Positions 33,370-46,474 of a stretch of DNA of 64,000 nt are shown piece by piece. The notes under the pieces were generated by a model. That model saw only the letters and a program-made list of their open reading frames with translations, searched no databases and was not told the DNA's origin. The DNA comes from Endomychus coccineus (taxonomy: Eukaryota > Arthropoda > Insecta > Coleoptera > Endomychidae): the NCBI GenBank assembly GCA_958510875.1, contig OY294067.1:257363736-257427735 (forward strand). The letters run 5' to 3'. Every line of letters begins with the position of its first letter. The first letter of the stretch is position 1. The position numbers were made by a program, and so were the translations under genes.

Positions 33370-34830
33370 TATAAATCTAGGTAAGACAATCTATCTAATA
33401 GAGCCTGGTGGGAAAATTCAATAGATGGATAATTACCATCAGTTTTGAAAGCTAAATATCTTAAGAAACGCCGATTCGCGCGCTCTATTTTGTGTATATA
33501 AATTTTATAATGGGATTTCCACACAATTGGAGCATATTCGAGCTTAGAACGAACAAATGAATTTTATAATATCATTATTGAATCACTATTGTTGAATAGG
33601 CGGCAATTTCGGATGATAGAGCACAGCATTCTGTAGGCGCTAGAAAGAATTGATTCAATGTAAGACGTAAATGACGATTTCACATCAAACAAAACTCCCA
33701 AGTCTCTGAAACTATATGAACGAGCAAGGGCTGTATCAACAAGTTTGTAATTGTAAATAATAGGCTTAAGAACTGAGTGCATCCAAGTCATGCTGCAGTG
33801 AGATACAACATAAAGAATTTTACCGCCGCGCCGAGTAAAATTTTAAATCGTCTGCGTAAAGAAGAAAATAATAAACAAATAAAGAAGAAATGTCATTGAT
33901 AAATAAACTGAATAGGAGTGGTCCAAGTATTGATCCTTGAGATACACCTGAGGGGGCATGAAATGAATACGGTTTAAAACCTCTACACTTCACATATTGA
34001 TATCTATCACTTAGATAAGAATTCCAAAATTCAATCAAATGATTTGTAAGTTCAAAGCTAGACATTTCATTCAATAAAATACTGTGATTCATTTTATCAA
34101 ATGCCTTTGCAAAATCAAGGTAGATACAATCAACCTGGCCACCCTCATCAATAGCATCAGTAGTCAAGTATTGACTGTAGCAACCTAAGTTAGTAACAGT
34201 TAATCTACTAGGCATGAACATATGCTGCTCTGGGGATATCTGCAGTTTTACATGATTGAAAGTAGCATCATATAAGCTATATTCAAATTTTTTGCAGAAG
34301 TTATTGATGATGGCAATTGGGCGATAACTAGTAACCTCATGTCTATTACCTTTTTAGACACCGGTACTAATTTTGAAACTTTCCACAGATCCGGAAAAGT
34401 ATGCGATTTTAAGGCTAATAAATATATAAATGCTAGTGGAACTGCGAATATATTGATACAATCTTTCACGGACAAAGCAGGAATTTGATCTGGACCCTTC
34501 CTGTGACTACAAGTTTTTTAGTAACTTGAATCACTTCAGAGGGACTAACAAATAGAATATTACTATTGAAGTTATTAAAGTTATCCGAAGGTTTATTATC
34601 ATCTAAATTAGAGTCGATATAGACACTTTGGAAGTACTTTGCAAAGATATCAACAATATCATGAGGACTAGAGTAACTAAGATCATCAAATTGAACGTGT
34701 TCAGGAATAGAACTGCTTTTATTGTTGGTATGAAAAATGACCAGAAAGATTTGGAATTACATTTTATGTTATTTTTCATTATATAGAGCCTAAATGAACA
34801 GGCAATATCGGTTTTGATTGAAATGCATTA
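33370..34830 (-). pseudogene. jockey-like LINE reverse transcriptase fragment
   Basis: On the minus strand: FPDLWKVSKLVPVSKK (34.39 kb), YLDFAKAFDKMNHSILL (34.1 kb), SGVSQGSILGPLLFSLFIND (33.93 kb), the intact catalytic box YADD (33.85 kb), the thumb SFRDLGVLFDVKSSF (33.69 kb) and a C-terminal RSKLEYAPIVW (33.53 kb). Stops and frameshifts separate the blocks. The 3' side abuts the MITE that ends at 33369. Confidence 0.85.
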
Positions 34831-35704
34831 TAATCATCCAGTTTAGTATCTTTTTTGTATTTATGCCAATATTGCTAGCAAATTGGTAAGCTGTTCATAG
34901 AACAGTTGTACTGCGACATTAACATTGCTTGTATGATATAATACAAACCAGTCAAAATCCAGTAATAGGTTATAAATTAATGGATAATTTGCTTTACTGA
35001 AATCAAAAATGTTTACATCATTATGATGTGAAAGGTACTTGACCAAAGCACTGAAATTCAATAAACAATGGAGGATGGTGCAAAACTTCATGCAATAAGT
35101 AAACATCAGACTTTGAAACTTTGGGAATTTGATGATTTGAATTGAATTAGAATACTTAATTTTATTTTAATGCAAATTTGTCATAAGTAATCATAATTTT
35201 TACCCACTCCGATCAATGTCATAAATGTCCGTTTCCTCTTCCGTCAGTTCTATATTATTATATTGAGCCATATCCACATTCACGAGTCAAATTTCACTAT
35301 TTGAATTATTTCGTGGTCACAGATAAACTCCTCATATTATATAATTGCCAACACATGGCCTTCTATACGAATCTTCATACTATACGTCTCATAACTCGTT
35401 TAGTGTGGCACACTAGTTTACGCATTGGAACTTTCACTCCTCCAAGAATTCATTGTAAGATCTTGCTGAAATCTCACATACACGGAAAATAAATTACGTG
35501 TTTTTAAAAGTGCTTTCTCTTTCTACATTATGTAATATCAACATTACATTGATACCTATTATTATGACTGTTTGTACAATCAATATTGGTGCTCGAATTA
35601 TTATATAAACAAGTAAGACAATGGTTGATCGGCTTGGGTACGCTCAATTTCAGAAGTGTCTAAATTTGATGCAATATCAGTTTTCCACTTATTGATTTAC
35701 ATAT
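34831..35704. other. AT-rich spacer, nothing recognised
   Basis: It may include the decayed 5' continuation of the neighbouring LINE. No domain was visible. Confidence 0.35.
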
Positions 35705-35769
35705 AAGTGTATAGAACTATTATAAATTCTCGGGAAATAGGTCACACTAACACATACGCTTATTATTTT

Positions 35770-35814
35770 CGTCTGCACGTACGTTTCGGTTTCACGGCCA
35801 TCATCAGAAGACGT
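35770..35814 (-). ncRNA. hammerhead ribozyme motif in a Penelope terminal repeat
   Basis: The minus strand reads ACGTCTT, then the intact core CTGATGA, TGGCC, loop GTGA, AACC, GAAAC, then GTAC GTG and CAGACG. CGTCT before the core pairs with AGACG after the presumed cleavage site (stem I). Stem II has one weakened pair compared with the copies at 50.5 and 52.8 kb, and the base at the cleavage position is G, which would disfavour cleavage. Confidence 0.6.
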
Positions 35815-35852
35815 ATCATTGTCTAGAATGGGATTTCTTAAAACTAAATGTT

Positions 35853-36433
35853 CGTAATACACTGGAAATGAATGGCTACCCAAAAACATTTTTCAATCCC
35901 TTCATTAAAGAAAGAATAAACAAAATCTGTAATGGGACGTCATATATAAATAACATAAACGGTAATACAGATAATTTTATAACCATAGGCATTCCGGAGA
36001 CCTCAGAGAAAAATAAGAAATGTTTTAAAAAAAGTATGTTATAAATGTTGGGCTTAACTAACTGTGTTGAGAAATATTTTTCAAATCTAAAACATTTAAT
36101 ACCTAAAGATCCCACTCAGTATAAAAATTAAATTGCTCAGATTGCGATGTGACTTACACTGGAATCTCTGAGCAATATTCACAAGGAAGAATGTATGGCC
36201 ATAAGTATAGTACAAGATACAAGAACTTAGAACATTCCACCGCCCTTGCTGAACACTGTTTTGATTATAACCATCAATTCGATTACAAAAATGTCTATAT
36301 TTTATCTGAGGAACCCAATTATTATAAAAGATCTATTCTGGAGATGATTCACATAAAACGTGACTCCAAGTCTGTAAATCATAGAACAGATATTCAGTCA
36401 TTAAGTCAGATTTATACTAATTTAAATAATTAA
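35853..36433 (+). pseudogene. Penelope-like protein C terminus with GIY-YIG endonuclease
   Basis: 35853-36044 encodes RNTLEMNGYPKTFFNPF and more, the linker after the reverse transcriptase, and stops at TAA. After a frame change, 36125-36433 reads KLNCSDCDVTYTGISEQ, with a CxxC zinc-finger pair and a YTG in place of the usual YIG. It continues with GRMYGHKYST (the catalytic Arg region), ALAEHC..NHQFDY, SEEPNYYKRSILEMIHI (with the conserved Glu) and the tail SVNHRTD. These are the GIY-YIG endonuclease landmarks of Penelope-like elements. Internal stops make it inactive. Confidence 0.85.
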
Positions 36434-36812
36434 AACCCTTGCAAATTCCTACATGCGTCTTTATAATGTTAAAATTGTATTTTAGGTAGAATGCTCAAAT
36501 AGCAATATTTCAAATAAGGTCTGACAACCTTTTTCTATTACCTCATAAATCTTTAACATCTGGTTGTAAAGTGGATACTTCAGCGTTATGTTCATTGGTT
36601 TCAGTCGTATACAGACTTTATTTGACATGAGTTCGTATATTATAAGAAAATAACAGTGGATTCTTGATACATATTCATACCTAAAACGTAATGTGTTACA
36701 GTTTCGATTATTCGTGTTTCTGCGACGTGGGCAATTTTAATTGAAATTGGCGCGATATGGATGCTTTGTGCTGATACAATTAGTTTTAAGAAATTCCGTT
36801 TTATACATAATA

Positions 36813-36856
36813 CATCTTCCGATGATGGTCGTGAAACCGAAACGTACGTAAAGACG
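36813..36856 (+). ncRNA. hammerhead ribozyme motif, one core change
   Basis: The core is CCGATGA (one U-to-C change from CTGATGA), followed by TGGTC, GTGA, AACC, GAAAC, GTAC, GTA and AAGACG. The 5' side (ATCTT) pairs only partly with AAGACG. Confidence 0.5.
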
Positions 36857-37277
36857 AAAATAATAAGCATATGTGTTAGTGTGACCTATTTTCCGAGAAT
36901 TTATATAAATATATTTCATACTTGGGTCAAGAATCAAGTGTATAGATCAGAATATGAAGAGTTCGACTGTATTATCTCTTGGATTCTAATACTGACCAAC
37001 ATCCAGTGGCGTATATAGGGCATGTCAGGCATGACAAATGCTCTGGGCGTCAATGGTTGGAGTCGCCATTTGGCAAGTGGTATTTTTTTATTTAGTTTTT
37101 CCCAGTTGATATAGTGTGATTCGGTTGGTTTAGTCCAGTTGATCTAGTAGCGTTAGTATTTCTCAGTATTTGATGGAGTTGGCTTCGACTTTATATAAAT
37201 CGATTTTCACTAGTTTTTAAATATTTTTAGAACCTTTCCTTAATTTATCTAATGAGTTTTTCATTTATTTTGAAGTA

Positions 37278-38004
37278 TACAGCACCCTTCAAAAAGTTGG
37301 CATCATATGGGAAAAACTTTTAATAATAATTAATTTCCATATTAGTTAAATTTTACCTCACGTTACTTTCGGTGCCATTTTCAAAATAAGCTTATTTGTT
37401 CGAATTTCAGAAAATTTACTAAGAAAAGTTGTTTCTATCCCGATTTTACAACTTTTGTTTCTGCCATCTATGAATTTTCTGGTATATGGAAGATTTGTAT
37501 GTTCTTTAATCATGCTACTAATTTTCCATTACTAATCATCGACAAAAATAATGTTTTTCTTTAGAAAATGAGAATGCCGCTTCAAATTTATGTTACGTTT
37601 GATGCAAAGTCAAGCATTTAATATAGAATAAATTTGAATTGAATTTTTCAGTTCTGAAATGATGCCAGAGTCATCAATCAAAATACTTTAAGTATCTATC
37701 GAAAATTTCTACGAAAGAAATTGATAATTATATTGGAAAAATGACAAAAGCTAAAACTTGCAATAAATCGTTAAATTTTGGGATACATATATAAAATCGG
37801 AATAGGAACAACTTTACATCACAATAAATTTTTAGAATTCAAACAAATAAGCTTATTTTAAGCGAACATTTTGATAAAATGTCACTTTTGACAGTTAGCG
37901 AAAGTGACGTGACCCCTCTTTTCATCTTCTCTGAAGTAAAACTTCAAAATAAATTATTATAAGAAATTTCCCCATATGATGCCAACTTTTTGAAGGACAC
38001 TGTA
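37278..38004. mobile_element. TA-flanked foldback (MITE), 723 bp
   Basis: TA at 37278-37279 and 38003-38004 flanks an element starting CAGCACCCTTCAAAAAGTTG and ending with its near inverse (CAACTTTTTGAAGGACACTG). The inverted similarity continues inward (GCATCATATGGG, AAATAAGCTTATTTG and ACTTTCGGTGCC-type words on both arms), so most of the element folds on itself around 37.64 kb. There is no coding capacity. Confidence 0.78.
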
Positions 38005-41000
38005 TTTATTTCAATTATCCACATTTATCTTTGGAAAATTCCTGAAGAATATATAGACAAAATACAAAATGTACTCGCTAAATCAAATCCTTGCCACGAC
38101 CCCTATTTAACCCATTTACGCTCTGCCAACATCTGCGATTATACGCATGGAAAACACACTATTTGTGAGAAGCAGTAAGAAGCAGTAAATATGACTTTTG
38201 AATAACAATATATTTTCATAAATCAATTAAGTGCAATCTCAAAAGTGTGTTGAGAATATATAATACGAAATTAGCTCAATATTCATTGATCCTTCACCAG
38301 AATATCGCGTTCAGTAACGAATATTTTGAATTGCCTGAAAGCAGTATTTGCGGAAAAACTAATAGATACGTTGACATAATCATTTCATAAATATTTTCTC
38401 ATTTCATAAACATTCCCTTCAGAAATTTACTAAATAATTCTTAGTTCAATAGCTATTAATTGTGAAAGTTTAACGGATTGAGATAGAAAGAAGTTAATAT
38501 TATACTAAGTTTGTTACTGCTATTTACAAAATCATTAAATTATATCGATATTCTTAGAATATTTCATATTTAGGAGGGTTTTCTAATCATTGAGATTTTG
38601 AAGCTATTCAAAATTCCAAGGGGTGTGAAGGGGATAGTTTTGCTACAAACCATCTGATTTTCACCAAAACCAAAATACGTATTTATTGTTCCTACGATAT
38701 GAAACTATTTAATTAGAGAAACGTGAAAAATTCTCTATAAATCTATTACTTTTTCTCCACTGGACAAATTTGTACCTACACTCTTACTTGTTCTATTCAT
38801 ATTCACGCCAATTCATGGTCTGAAAGGAAGGATCTATTTTCATTCTATTGATGGTGTTAGTACTCATTTTGTTTCTTTTTTAATGTTTTTTCCTTCGTTA
38901 TTGACCTTGGTGTTGCGGCCATTCGTCAACAGATTTATTTTTATCAAATATATAACGTTTGAATCGATAACTATTCTACTACATTCCCATAAGAGGAAAC
39001 GAATTTCTTTACATGGAAACCACTCTTTTCGCTAAGGCGCCGTTCATAACATCTCATTAAACCTTACAGGTAGGCCACGGTATCATAACAAAAAGAGAGA
39101 CATCAGGAGCTCAAGGCTAACCTACTTCTATTAGCTCCTAAAAGAACGTTACTTCTCTAGTTCAAATATTGATGATAATGATTTATTGTGAATTCGTATT
39201 AAAAAGAGCAAACTTTACATATTGACTTCATTCACAATAGCGGTACTCTTACATAATACGAACTAGTAGAATGTTGTATCTCCAACTCTTGCTACAACAG
39301 GAAATCCGAGTGAAAGTGATATTACGTTTTGCAATATCTGAAATTATTTCAAATACCGATTGTATCTGGTTTGCGATCATTCATCTGACTGAATTGCTGA
39401 AAATAAATGTGATTTTGAAAAAATTATTAATTTCTAAGATGTTCTCCTCATATCATCGAAGTTTTGTGATCTTCGTGGTTAATATTTTCATACAAACTAC
39501 ACATAAGTTGTTGGTTGGTTGATCGTTCAGTTACGTTCCAGACTTGCTAGTTCAACTGATGAGCTCTATGAGAAGAGCGAAACAGCTGTCTGATCGATCG
39601 TGACTAGAAATACCTTATAATTATTGCTTGCATTGTTGTTTTGATCCAATAATCAGGTTCCATTATCACATTATTATGTACAAAGTTTGTACATACAGAG
39701 CTAAATGATAATACAAATCGGGCAGATTTCAAGAGATTATAAATGTTGAATCTGTGAATAGGGAAGAGTGTTGTACCTTGGAACTTGGAACAGTTGTTGG
39801 TTTGGGGTAACTAGTGTCACCTAACTGCATGTGGCAGAAACTTGAGTAGTTTTCGATACCATAGATCTTTTAAAGTATATTTAAGCATTCAACACGATTC
39901 TGGTTTTTATGATTTGTAATTGTTTTGACGATGTCTTAGCAAATATTTTGTTCATTAAACTGTGTATTACTGAAGAAGTCAAAATAACAAGTAGACGTTA
40001 ATATTGCCATCAAATTAGTCATTATTTGTTAAGTAATCCATATTATTTATTTTGCTCCTAAATTCTATCTCCTCAAAATACTGAACATGAGTTTTCAAAA
40101 TGTCACCCACTTGTAGTCTTGTACCTTGAAACACAAATAGATCTTGAACCTTGGAATATGTTTCAAGGTGACGATAGAAAAGATGTAATAATGCATCTAT
40201 TGCAATCAACTGTTTAATGAAAGTACAAGAGGGGATCTATGCAATATGCATTTTGAAAATAATATAAAATTATGATTTATTTTTGATATTTCTGCAGAAG
40301 TTATGAAAAGGCGTGGTTCACTAGTACGAAGAAATTAATTAGCATGTAAATAATAAAATAAATTGGTATGTACCTATTTATTATCTATTAAAACAATAAG
40401 CGACTTCTCGGATCATATAAATCTATAATTAACAATGGAAATTTAGATAAAATAACTATTGAAAGTTTGATTTTCACTAATTTAATACATTTAAATGCAA
40501 CAAGTTACGATAATATAGTAGCAGATCTAACAAAATACTAACGTTGGTTTTTTGTATAATATCTGCTTGACAAGCCACGGTGTTAGCTGAACTAGTTGCA
40601 TTTAACGTATTAAATCGGTAAAAATCGAACTTTTAATAGTTATTCTATCTAAAGTTATAATGGATTTCTATCACGTAATGGCTGATTCTATTCAATTAAA
40701 TAAGTGGAATTATAAGTAAGATATGTTGAACAATTCTTGATATAGATTACATTTTTACTGCTATAAGCTATTGTTATATGAAATTCCGTTACACCTACTA
40801 CACAAAACAATTCACTTCATCGATCAATATAAATCTATCCCTTCGCCCATTCAGAACCTAGTTTAATTTCTCAGTATGAATGTTTGACTTCCTCATATAG
40901 ACTTCCCCTACCTGTATACACATGGTCAAGGATATCGTGTACGTAAGGTGTTTCGGGAGTTATACCACCCCCTCCCCCAAATGTCAGAAAAGTTAGTAAA

Positions 41001-44000
41001 TACATGTACATTTATGTTCATATATTGAATACTTCATAAAAACCCCCGGAATATTTTTAATGTACACTCCTGCCTAAGGATAAGGTGCATGAGATGAAAA
41101 TATGATAAATCTACTGCATTTATCAGATGTCGCTTTGTCTCAGTTCATTATAACTGTAGATTCCTGTTGTGATCATAATAATGTTCAGTGATTGTTCGCT
41201 ACTAAAAAAATAGGATAACTTTTCATGAGTTCACGATGAACACGACTGAGTATATAAATGAAAGAATAATGCAGTACTCGTAAACACTGATGAGTACACA
41301 AGGTGAATACAGTGTCTTGATTATTTTTGATGATGCAAATTTCAATTTTCTCAAATAGATGTACAAATATTTACAAATCAGACATCCTTTCTGCTAGACA
41401 GTCCTTCCGGTTAGATTGAATATTTTTGTAAACTATGTTTATATTTAAACCATGAAACGATAACCAACACTGAGAAAAGAGATCTTAAAAAGAAGTTGAT
41501 ATAAATGAGGTACCTTAATGCTTATTAAAAAATATTAACAGCTTGCGCAGCCGCGAAGTGTTTAAGTTCAAGTAAAATTAATATTTACATAATGAGGTAC
41601 AACTGTAGAATGTCCTTTCTTCCACTTAAATATTAACTAATCTTAAGCACTTTATACGTCTTTGGTAATGACTGCATCGCAGCTGAAAAGTGCTTCCTAC
41701 TAGTAAGATTTAAGTGAAAAAAAGGTAATAGTGTAAGCTAAATTATTATTAAATTAATATTACTCCTGAACTAGATTCAAAATGACATCTTTCCGATAAA
41801 AAGTAAATGAAGTGCTCAACTCATTAACCGAAAAGTGTTGTTGATTAAGGTTAACCAAGTGTACCTAAATAAAGCACATTTTATTTCTTATTATATTTGA
41901 CTATATTCCTCCGGTAAAGTATAAATAAAGTATGAATTAAATTGTCAATTTGAAACTGAATGATTGCAGACAAGCAACAACAAATATAAAATTAATTACG
42001 CATTAAGTAGTTGCAGTATGAAAAACCGGAAAATAGGATTTCATAGAAACCAAAACAAAGTACGGATTTGCTTTGCAACCTTAACAAACTTGATTTCAAA
42101 TTGAATTTTGAATAATTGTTTGCTAAATTGGCAAATATAGTTTGATTTTTCATATTGGAAGAGCCATTCTTCGTCATGTTGACACATGCACGTCATGTTC
42201 ACCGGCACAATATAATCTACTATTTTATTGATGTACGTCCATTTTAAATGATATTTACAGGAACATCATAGCACAAATTTACACTACAATGAGATAAATC
42301 CTCTGGTAAAAAGTTTTTCTGAACGATACGTTAGTTATTACATGCATCCGTTTTTAGTGAATATGGAAAGTCGATTGAATGTGATTATTTCTATTCTTCT
42401 ATAGCAATGTGGTTAATATTTTATAACTTTAGCGTGAAATTAATTTAATATTTACAATACTCAAATGAGATTCAAAGGAAATCTCCTTCCTCATTACACA
42501 TAGTTAATGGCTGCTTCATAAAAATGTACATACATTTTATGATATTGTGATTAAATACTTTCCCTTATAAAATGAAGAAATTATTCGTGCAATTTATTTG
42601 GAATTATATTTATTTGTGAATCAATCAATAAGCAAAATGATTGATTTGATGCTAGATTGGCTATTAGGTACATATTTGTCTCTTATTGTATTAATTGGCC
42701 ACTTTCATGGTGTGTGAATTATTTTTTACATTGCTGCATCGATCCAAATAAGATTTGATTGAAATATATTTTCGTCAAAATTAAGCTTGAAGTTGAGATA
42801 ATTCAATAATCTGAAATGGATTCAGATTAATGATAAGATCATCGTTACCAAATATTTCTTCGTCAATGAATATGAACTTTCTGCAAGCAGTAATAATATG
42901 AACGAGCTGATGAAAATGATAATAATATAAGCGAGGTCAAACCTTATTATTTCAATAAGGTTGTTATAAATTTCCCATTGAACCCATAAAATATATCAAA
43001 AAACAACAACCACCAATATGTTTCATAATATACAATTCCGAAAATTAAACTAAACTATTATCGTCTTCCTTGATATGTTAATATTCTTTACTATAATATC
43101 AATCGCATCAATTTTGTTCGAGCTTTTTTCTTTTTTATTCAAATTCAATAAGCCAAAATCATTCACGAATTTAGTTAACCTATTAATTAGTGACTACCTA
43201 TCTAGGAAATAAAAATGTTCATTACTATTAAAGAACGTATATTGCAAAACCTACGTATCTTTGGAATAATGTTCATCATCATATTGTTAATGTATTTTGA
43301 AATTTGCTCAGAAGTTTCGAAAAATCGGAATTCACTGTTACCGATAATATAATCAATATGTAAATAATAAAATGAATTCAAGATACATACCTATTGGTTA
43401 TTAAAAAAATTGACACAATTTCGAAATAAGAAGTGAAATTATGAGATAAATTGTATACAATAATTATGTAATGTACATTTCAATTTTCTTTAATAAACTA
43501 TATTGATTATTAAAATTAGTTCCGTTACACCAACTACACAAAACAATTCTATTGATTGACTAATATACATTGTTAGGTAATATTGAAATTAATTGAATAA
43601 TCACCTGAACAACACAGATCCCTTCGCACATTCAGAACATAGTTTAATTTCTCAGACTGCGAGTGGACTTCCTCATATAGACTTTCCCCTACCTGTATTC
43701 ACAAGCTCAAGCATAAGGAGTATCAGCCAAAAATATTAAAAGTTTACTCGAGCCTTATGAATATTTATATTTTATGACTATGCATTCATTAAATGTTGCG
43801 TATAGCTTTAGGTCAGAAATTATAACAGTGCATTACGATTTTGATTATTATCATTATACATAATCGAGCTTCTGTAGAACGAGAAAATAGAAAAATTAAC
43901 CATAAGTGCAAGATTTACGAAATTTCTTACTGATTAGAAGAAACAAATGAGAATGATAAAAAAATGTTTGCTTTAAATATATTTGTTATTTGAGTACTTG

Positions 44001-44400
44001 AACATTCACGAGAAAAGTTTACGCTAACACTCTTTTTTTCTAAATTGTAACTAATCTAAAGCACTTTTCAATCTGCGATGCTATGATTATCAAAGACATA
44101 TGTAAAGTTTACATATCTCATAATATAATATTTACTGAAATATTATTACGAATTTTTATTAAAATTGTTGTACATTAACGAAATATAAATTATTCGTTAT
44201 ACGTTATCGCATTTAGAAAAAGAAACAAAAACAACTTGCATCCGGTAGATAATAATCAATTGAATCAAAATGATATGAAATATTTGTAGAAAAGTCGTCT
44301 GGTATAGGGCATAACTATGCCGTAGGCTATGGGCAAGGTATCGAAGCCATGAAGCCAGCACTGCATCAGTTTTTGCCATTTCCGTAAGTTTACTTTAGCA
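38005..44400. other. 6.4 kb AT-rich DNA, one dispersed duplication
   Basis: No gene was recognised. The only structure supported is a diverged direct duplication (about 40785-40928 and 43515-43710) and a short inverted pair (near 41656 and 44072). Confidence 0.4.
40785..43710. repeat. pair of diverged direct repeats
   Basis: 40785-40928 and 43515-43710 share ACACAAAACAATTC, TTCAGAACxTAGTTTAATTT and CTTCCTCATATAGACTT in the same order, about 2.75 kb apart. The second copy has an extra segment of about 50 bp. Old segmental duplication or two copies of an unnamed repeat. Confidence 0.6.
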
Positions 44401-44954
44401 ATTAGTACAGTGAATAGGGGGGGGGGGGGGGTTTACCCTACAAAAGGTCCATTACTCCTGGATTTTTGATATATTGTATAGGTGGATAGATTAATAAGAA
44501 ATCCAAGTTTTCTTCACCCCATCTATGCTTCCTTCTCCATCTTGGAAAAACCGGCGAAAATTTTAATTTTTTTAGCTTTTCGCCTTCAACTACTTTTTAG
44601 TGCTCTTAGCGCAAGCAAGTCATGAAATTTTGTAGAAAACATTGTTTTCTACAAATTTAAGAAGTTTTTGCCAAGAACGGCTAAACTCGCGTAGTTTGCA
44701 ATGATTTAATTTTTTTTTCTATATTACATAACGATAACTCCGTTTAACTCCGTCCTCGGAATATATTCTACAGATTAATATTTATATATATATCCTACAA
44801 AATATATTGATTTTTTTTTATGATCAATAGTTTTTTTTTCAAGTTTGGTACTTTATTAACAGATGTTTTTCTCATAGTAGAGGCAAATTTTCCTGAGCGA
44901 ATGAAAGGAAAATCGAAAATTTTAATTTTTTAAATACGATAGTTATACAGTTCA
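44401..44954. repeat. G15 tract and T-rich repeat-like DNA
   Basis: Fifteen consecutive Gs at 44417-44431 are followed by T-rich sequence with several runs of eight or nine Ts and the word AAAATTTTAATTTTTT near both 44.56 and 44.92 kb. It looks like part of a decayed element. No coding signal. Confidence 0.4.
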
Positions 44955-45438
44955 TTATGAAGGGAGGGAGGAGAAAGGGCAGTTTTCTAGTTGGCCTTCT
45001 GGGTTTGATTCAATTTGCAATTCATCTTGAAAAGCAGAGGTTAGATTGACGTCGACTTCTTCGTCGTATCCAAAACAAATTCTAGGCGGTTTTCGCAGGA
45101 TTGGCCCCTGTAAATTTTGCAAAAATCGAATACTCCAGACCCGCTTTCCTGCACACGCAGGCACCCATGCATCCTGCAGCACATTTACAAGACTCTGTTG
45201 TGAAAGACTTAGATGATTAGCATCTCTTTCTATTGTAGGTAATAAGTTCTAAGCCTCTGCTTACTCTTTTCCAACCCCATTTAAGTATTTGTTTTTTTCT
45301 CTCACCCACGTCATTACCTGGTGATATGCTCTGAAGGTATGGAATTTGAAAACTTCCGGCAATGATGGCAATTTTGCCAGATTCACTGGAACATATAGTG
45401 ATAAAAAAAATTATATTCAAATGTAATATCTCCTTCAC
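44955..45438 (-). pseudogene. transposon-derived fragment with a cysteine-rich tail
   Basis: On the minus strand, GSFQIPYLQSISPGND and KWGWKRVSRGLELI are followed, after a stop, by SCKCAAGCMGACVCRKAGL, then FCKIYRGQSCEN. The spacing C-x-C-x3-C-x3-C-x-C-x-KAGL..C..G..C-x-N matches a cysteine tail I have seen in many insect and cnidarian transposon-derived proteins; I cannot name the family. At least one stop and one shift interrupt it; an alternative frame continues as RICFGYDEEVDVNLTSAFQD. It is a relic. Confidence 0.5.
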
Positions 45439-46474
45439 TCAATTGTTGATGTTATTAGACTGCTTTTATAACATAAAATACTTTTTTTAATGGAACTTAT
45501 CTAAGAAACTTGAGTGGCTCACTAATGGAATACAAAAAATCACCCAATTTCTAATTCTGGTCAGGATATTTCAAGAAATGGGTTGACGAACTATATTTAT
45601 CATAATCATCGTGAGCCAGGCTAATGCTGGAATATAAATTATTTCTTCCAGAAAATGACGCCAAAATCAAAAAAAAAGCCCATAAATACCCATAAATGTT
45701 CCAAAACTACAAAATCTCTTCAAATACGATCCTAGCCAAATAGCAAATGCTTTGGTGGCTATGAAGAAGTATGAAAGTCGTTCTGTCATTCAATCGGTGT
45801 TGAATGGTAGAGCTCCATCAGAAATATCAGGAAAAGTTGGTCGATTTCCAGACGAGATGTTGAAGTTAAACTTGTTTGTTGAGTGGATCAAGTCAATGGG
45901 TTTCCCTATTTGCATTATTAGTATTCCTTGAAAAAATGAATTGACTAAACAGATTTAAACAATCCTTTTGAAGAAAATACCCCTGAAATGAATACCATGG
46001 AAGTAATATTTGCTAATAAGACTGAAGATACAGGAAAAAAACAAATCACAGAGGCAAAGGCAGATTTTATGTTAGTTATCACTACACTTATAATTCTTAT
46101 AAAATACGTCTTCGTGTAAGGGCCATTTCCAGTACTTTACACAAAGACGGGATTTGGTACGAGATCGATATTATCGAAGAAATTACTCTCCCTGCTAGCA
46201 AAAACAAAGTATACACCGAAATAAATGAAAAATTATATTATTTTGGGTCAGGTTGACTTTCGAAATTTCACACGGGTATTATCTTATTAGACAATGAATT
46301 TGTCTAAAACCTTGTTGCTATCACATGAAGTATCAAAATTATTGGCGCTATAACTTTATTCCATAGTACCACAAAGCATAGAATTATAATTTAAACACAA
46401 GCACACACATACATGACGTCTAAACTAATCTAAATCGATTCTGAAATGCTCAAAACAGACAATCCTTATAGTAA
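45439..46474. other. decayed coding-like DNA, unassigned
   Basis: A stretch near 45.72-45.93 kb (plus) reads YDPSQIANALVAMKKYESRS and more without stops for about 65 codons. Near 46.1-46.25 kb another reads EEITLPASKNKVYTEINEK. They may be remnants of one old transposon. No domain was identified. Confidence 0.3.

Larger units (their letters stand above)
35705..36946 (+). mobile_element. Penelope-like element with inverted terminal copies
   Basis: AAGTGTATAGA at 35705-35715 and 36936-36946 is an 11-bp target duplication around a 1220-bp insertion (35716-36935). The left end is a partial terminal repeat in minus orientation (about 35720-35845). The right end is the longer plus-orientation copy (about 36690-36930). 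Between them lies the 3' part of the coding region. Inverted partial terminal repeats and variable target duplications are typical of Penelope-like elements. The reverse transcriptase is missing, so the copy is 5'-truncated. Confidence 0.85.

Noticed and set aside
44417..44431. G15 run as a quadruplex-forming regulatory site
   Set aside because: A single homopolymer with no further G tracts and no gene nearby. More likely replication slippage or an assembly-sensitive tract.
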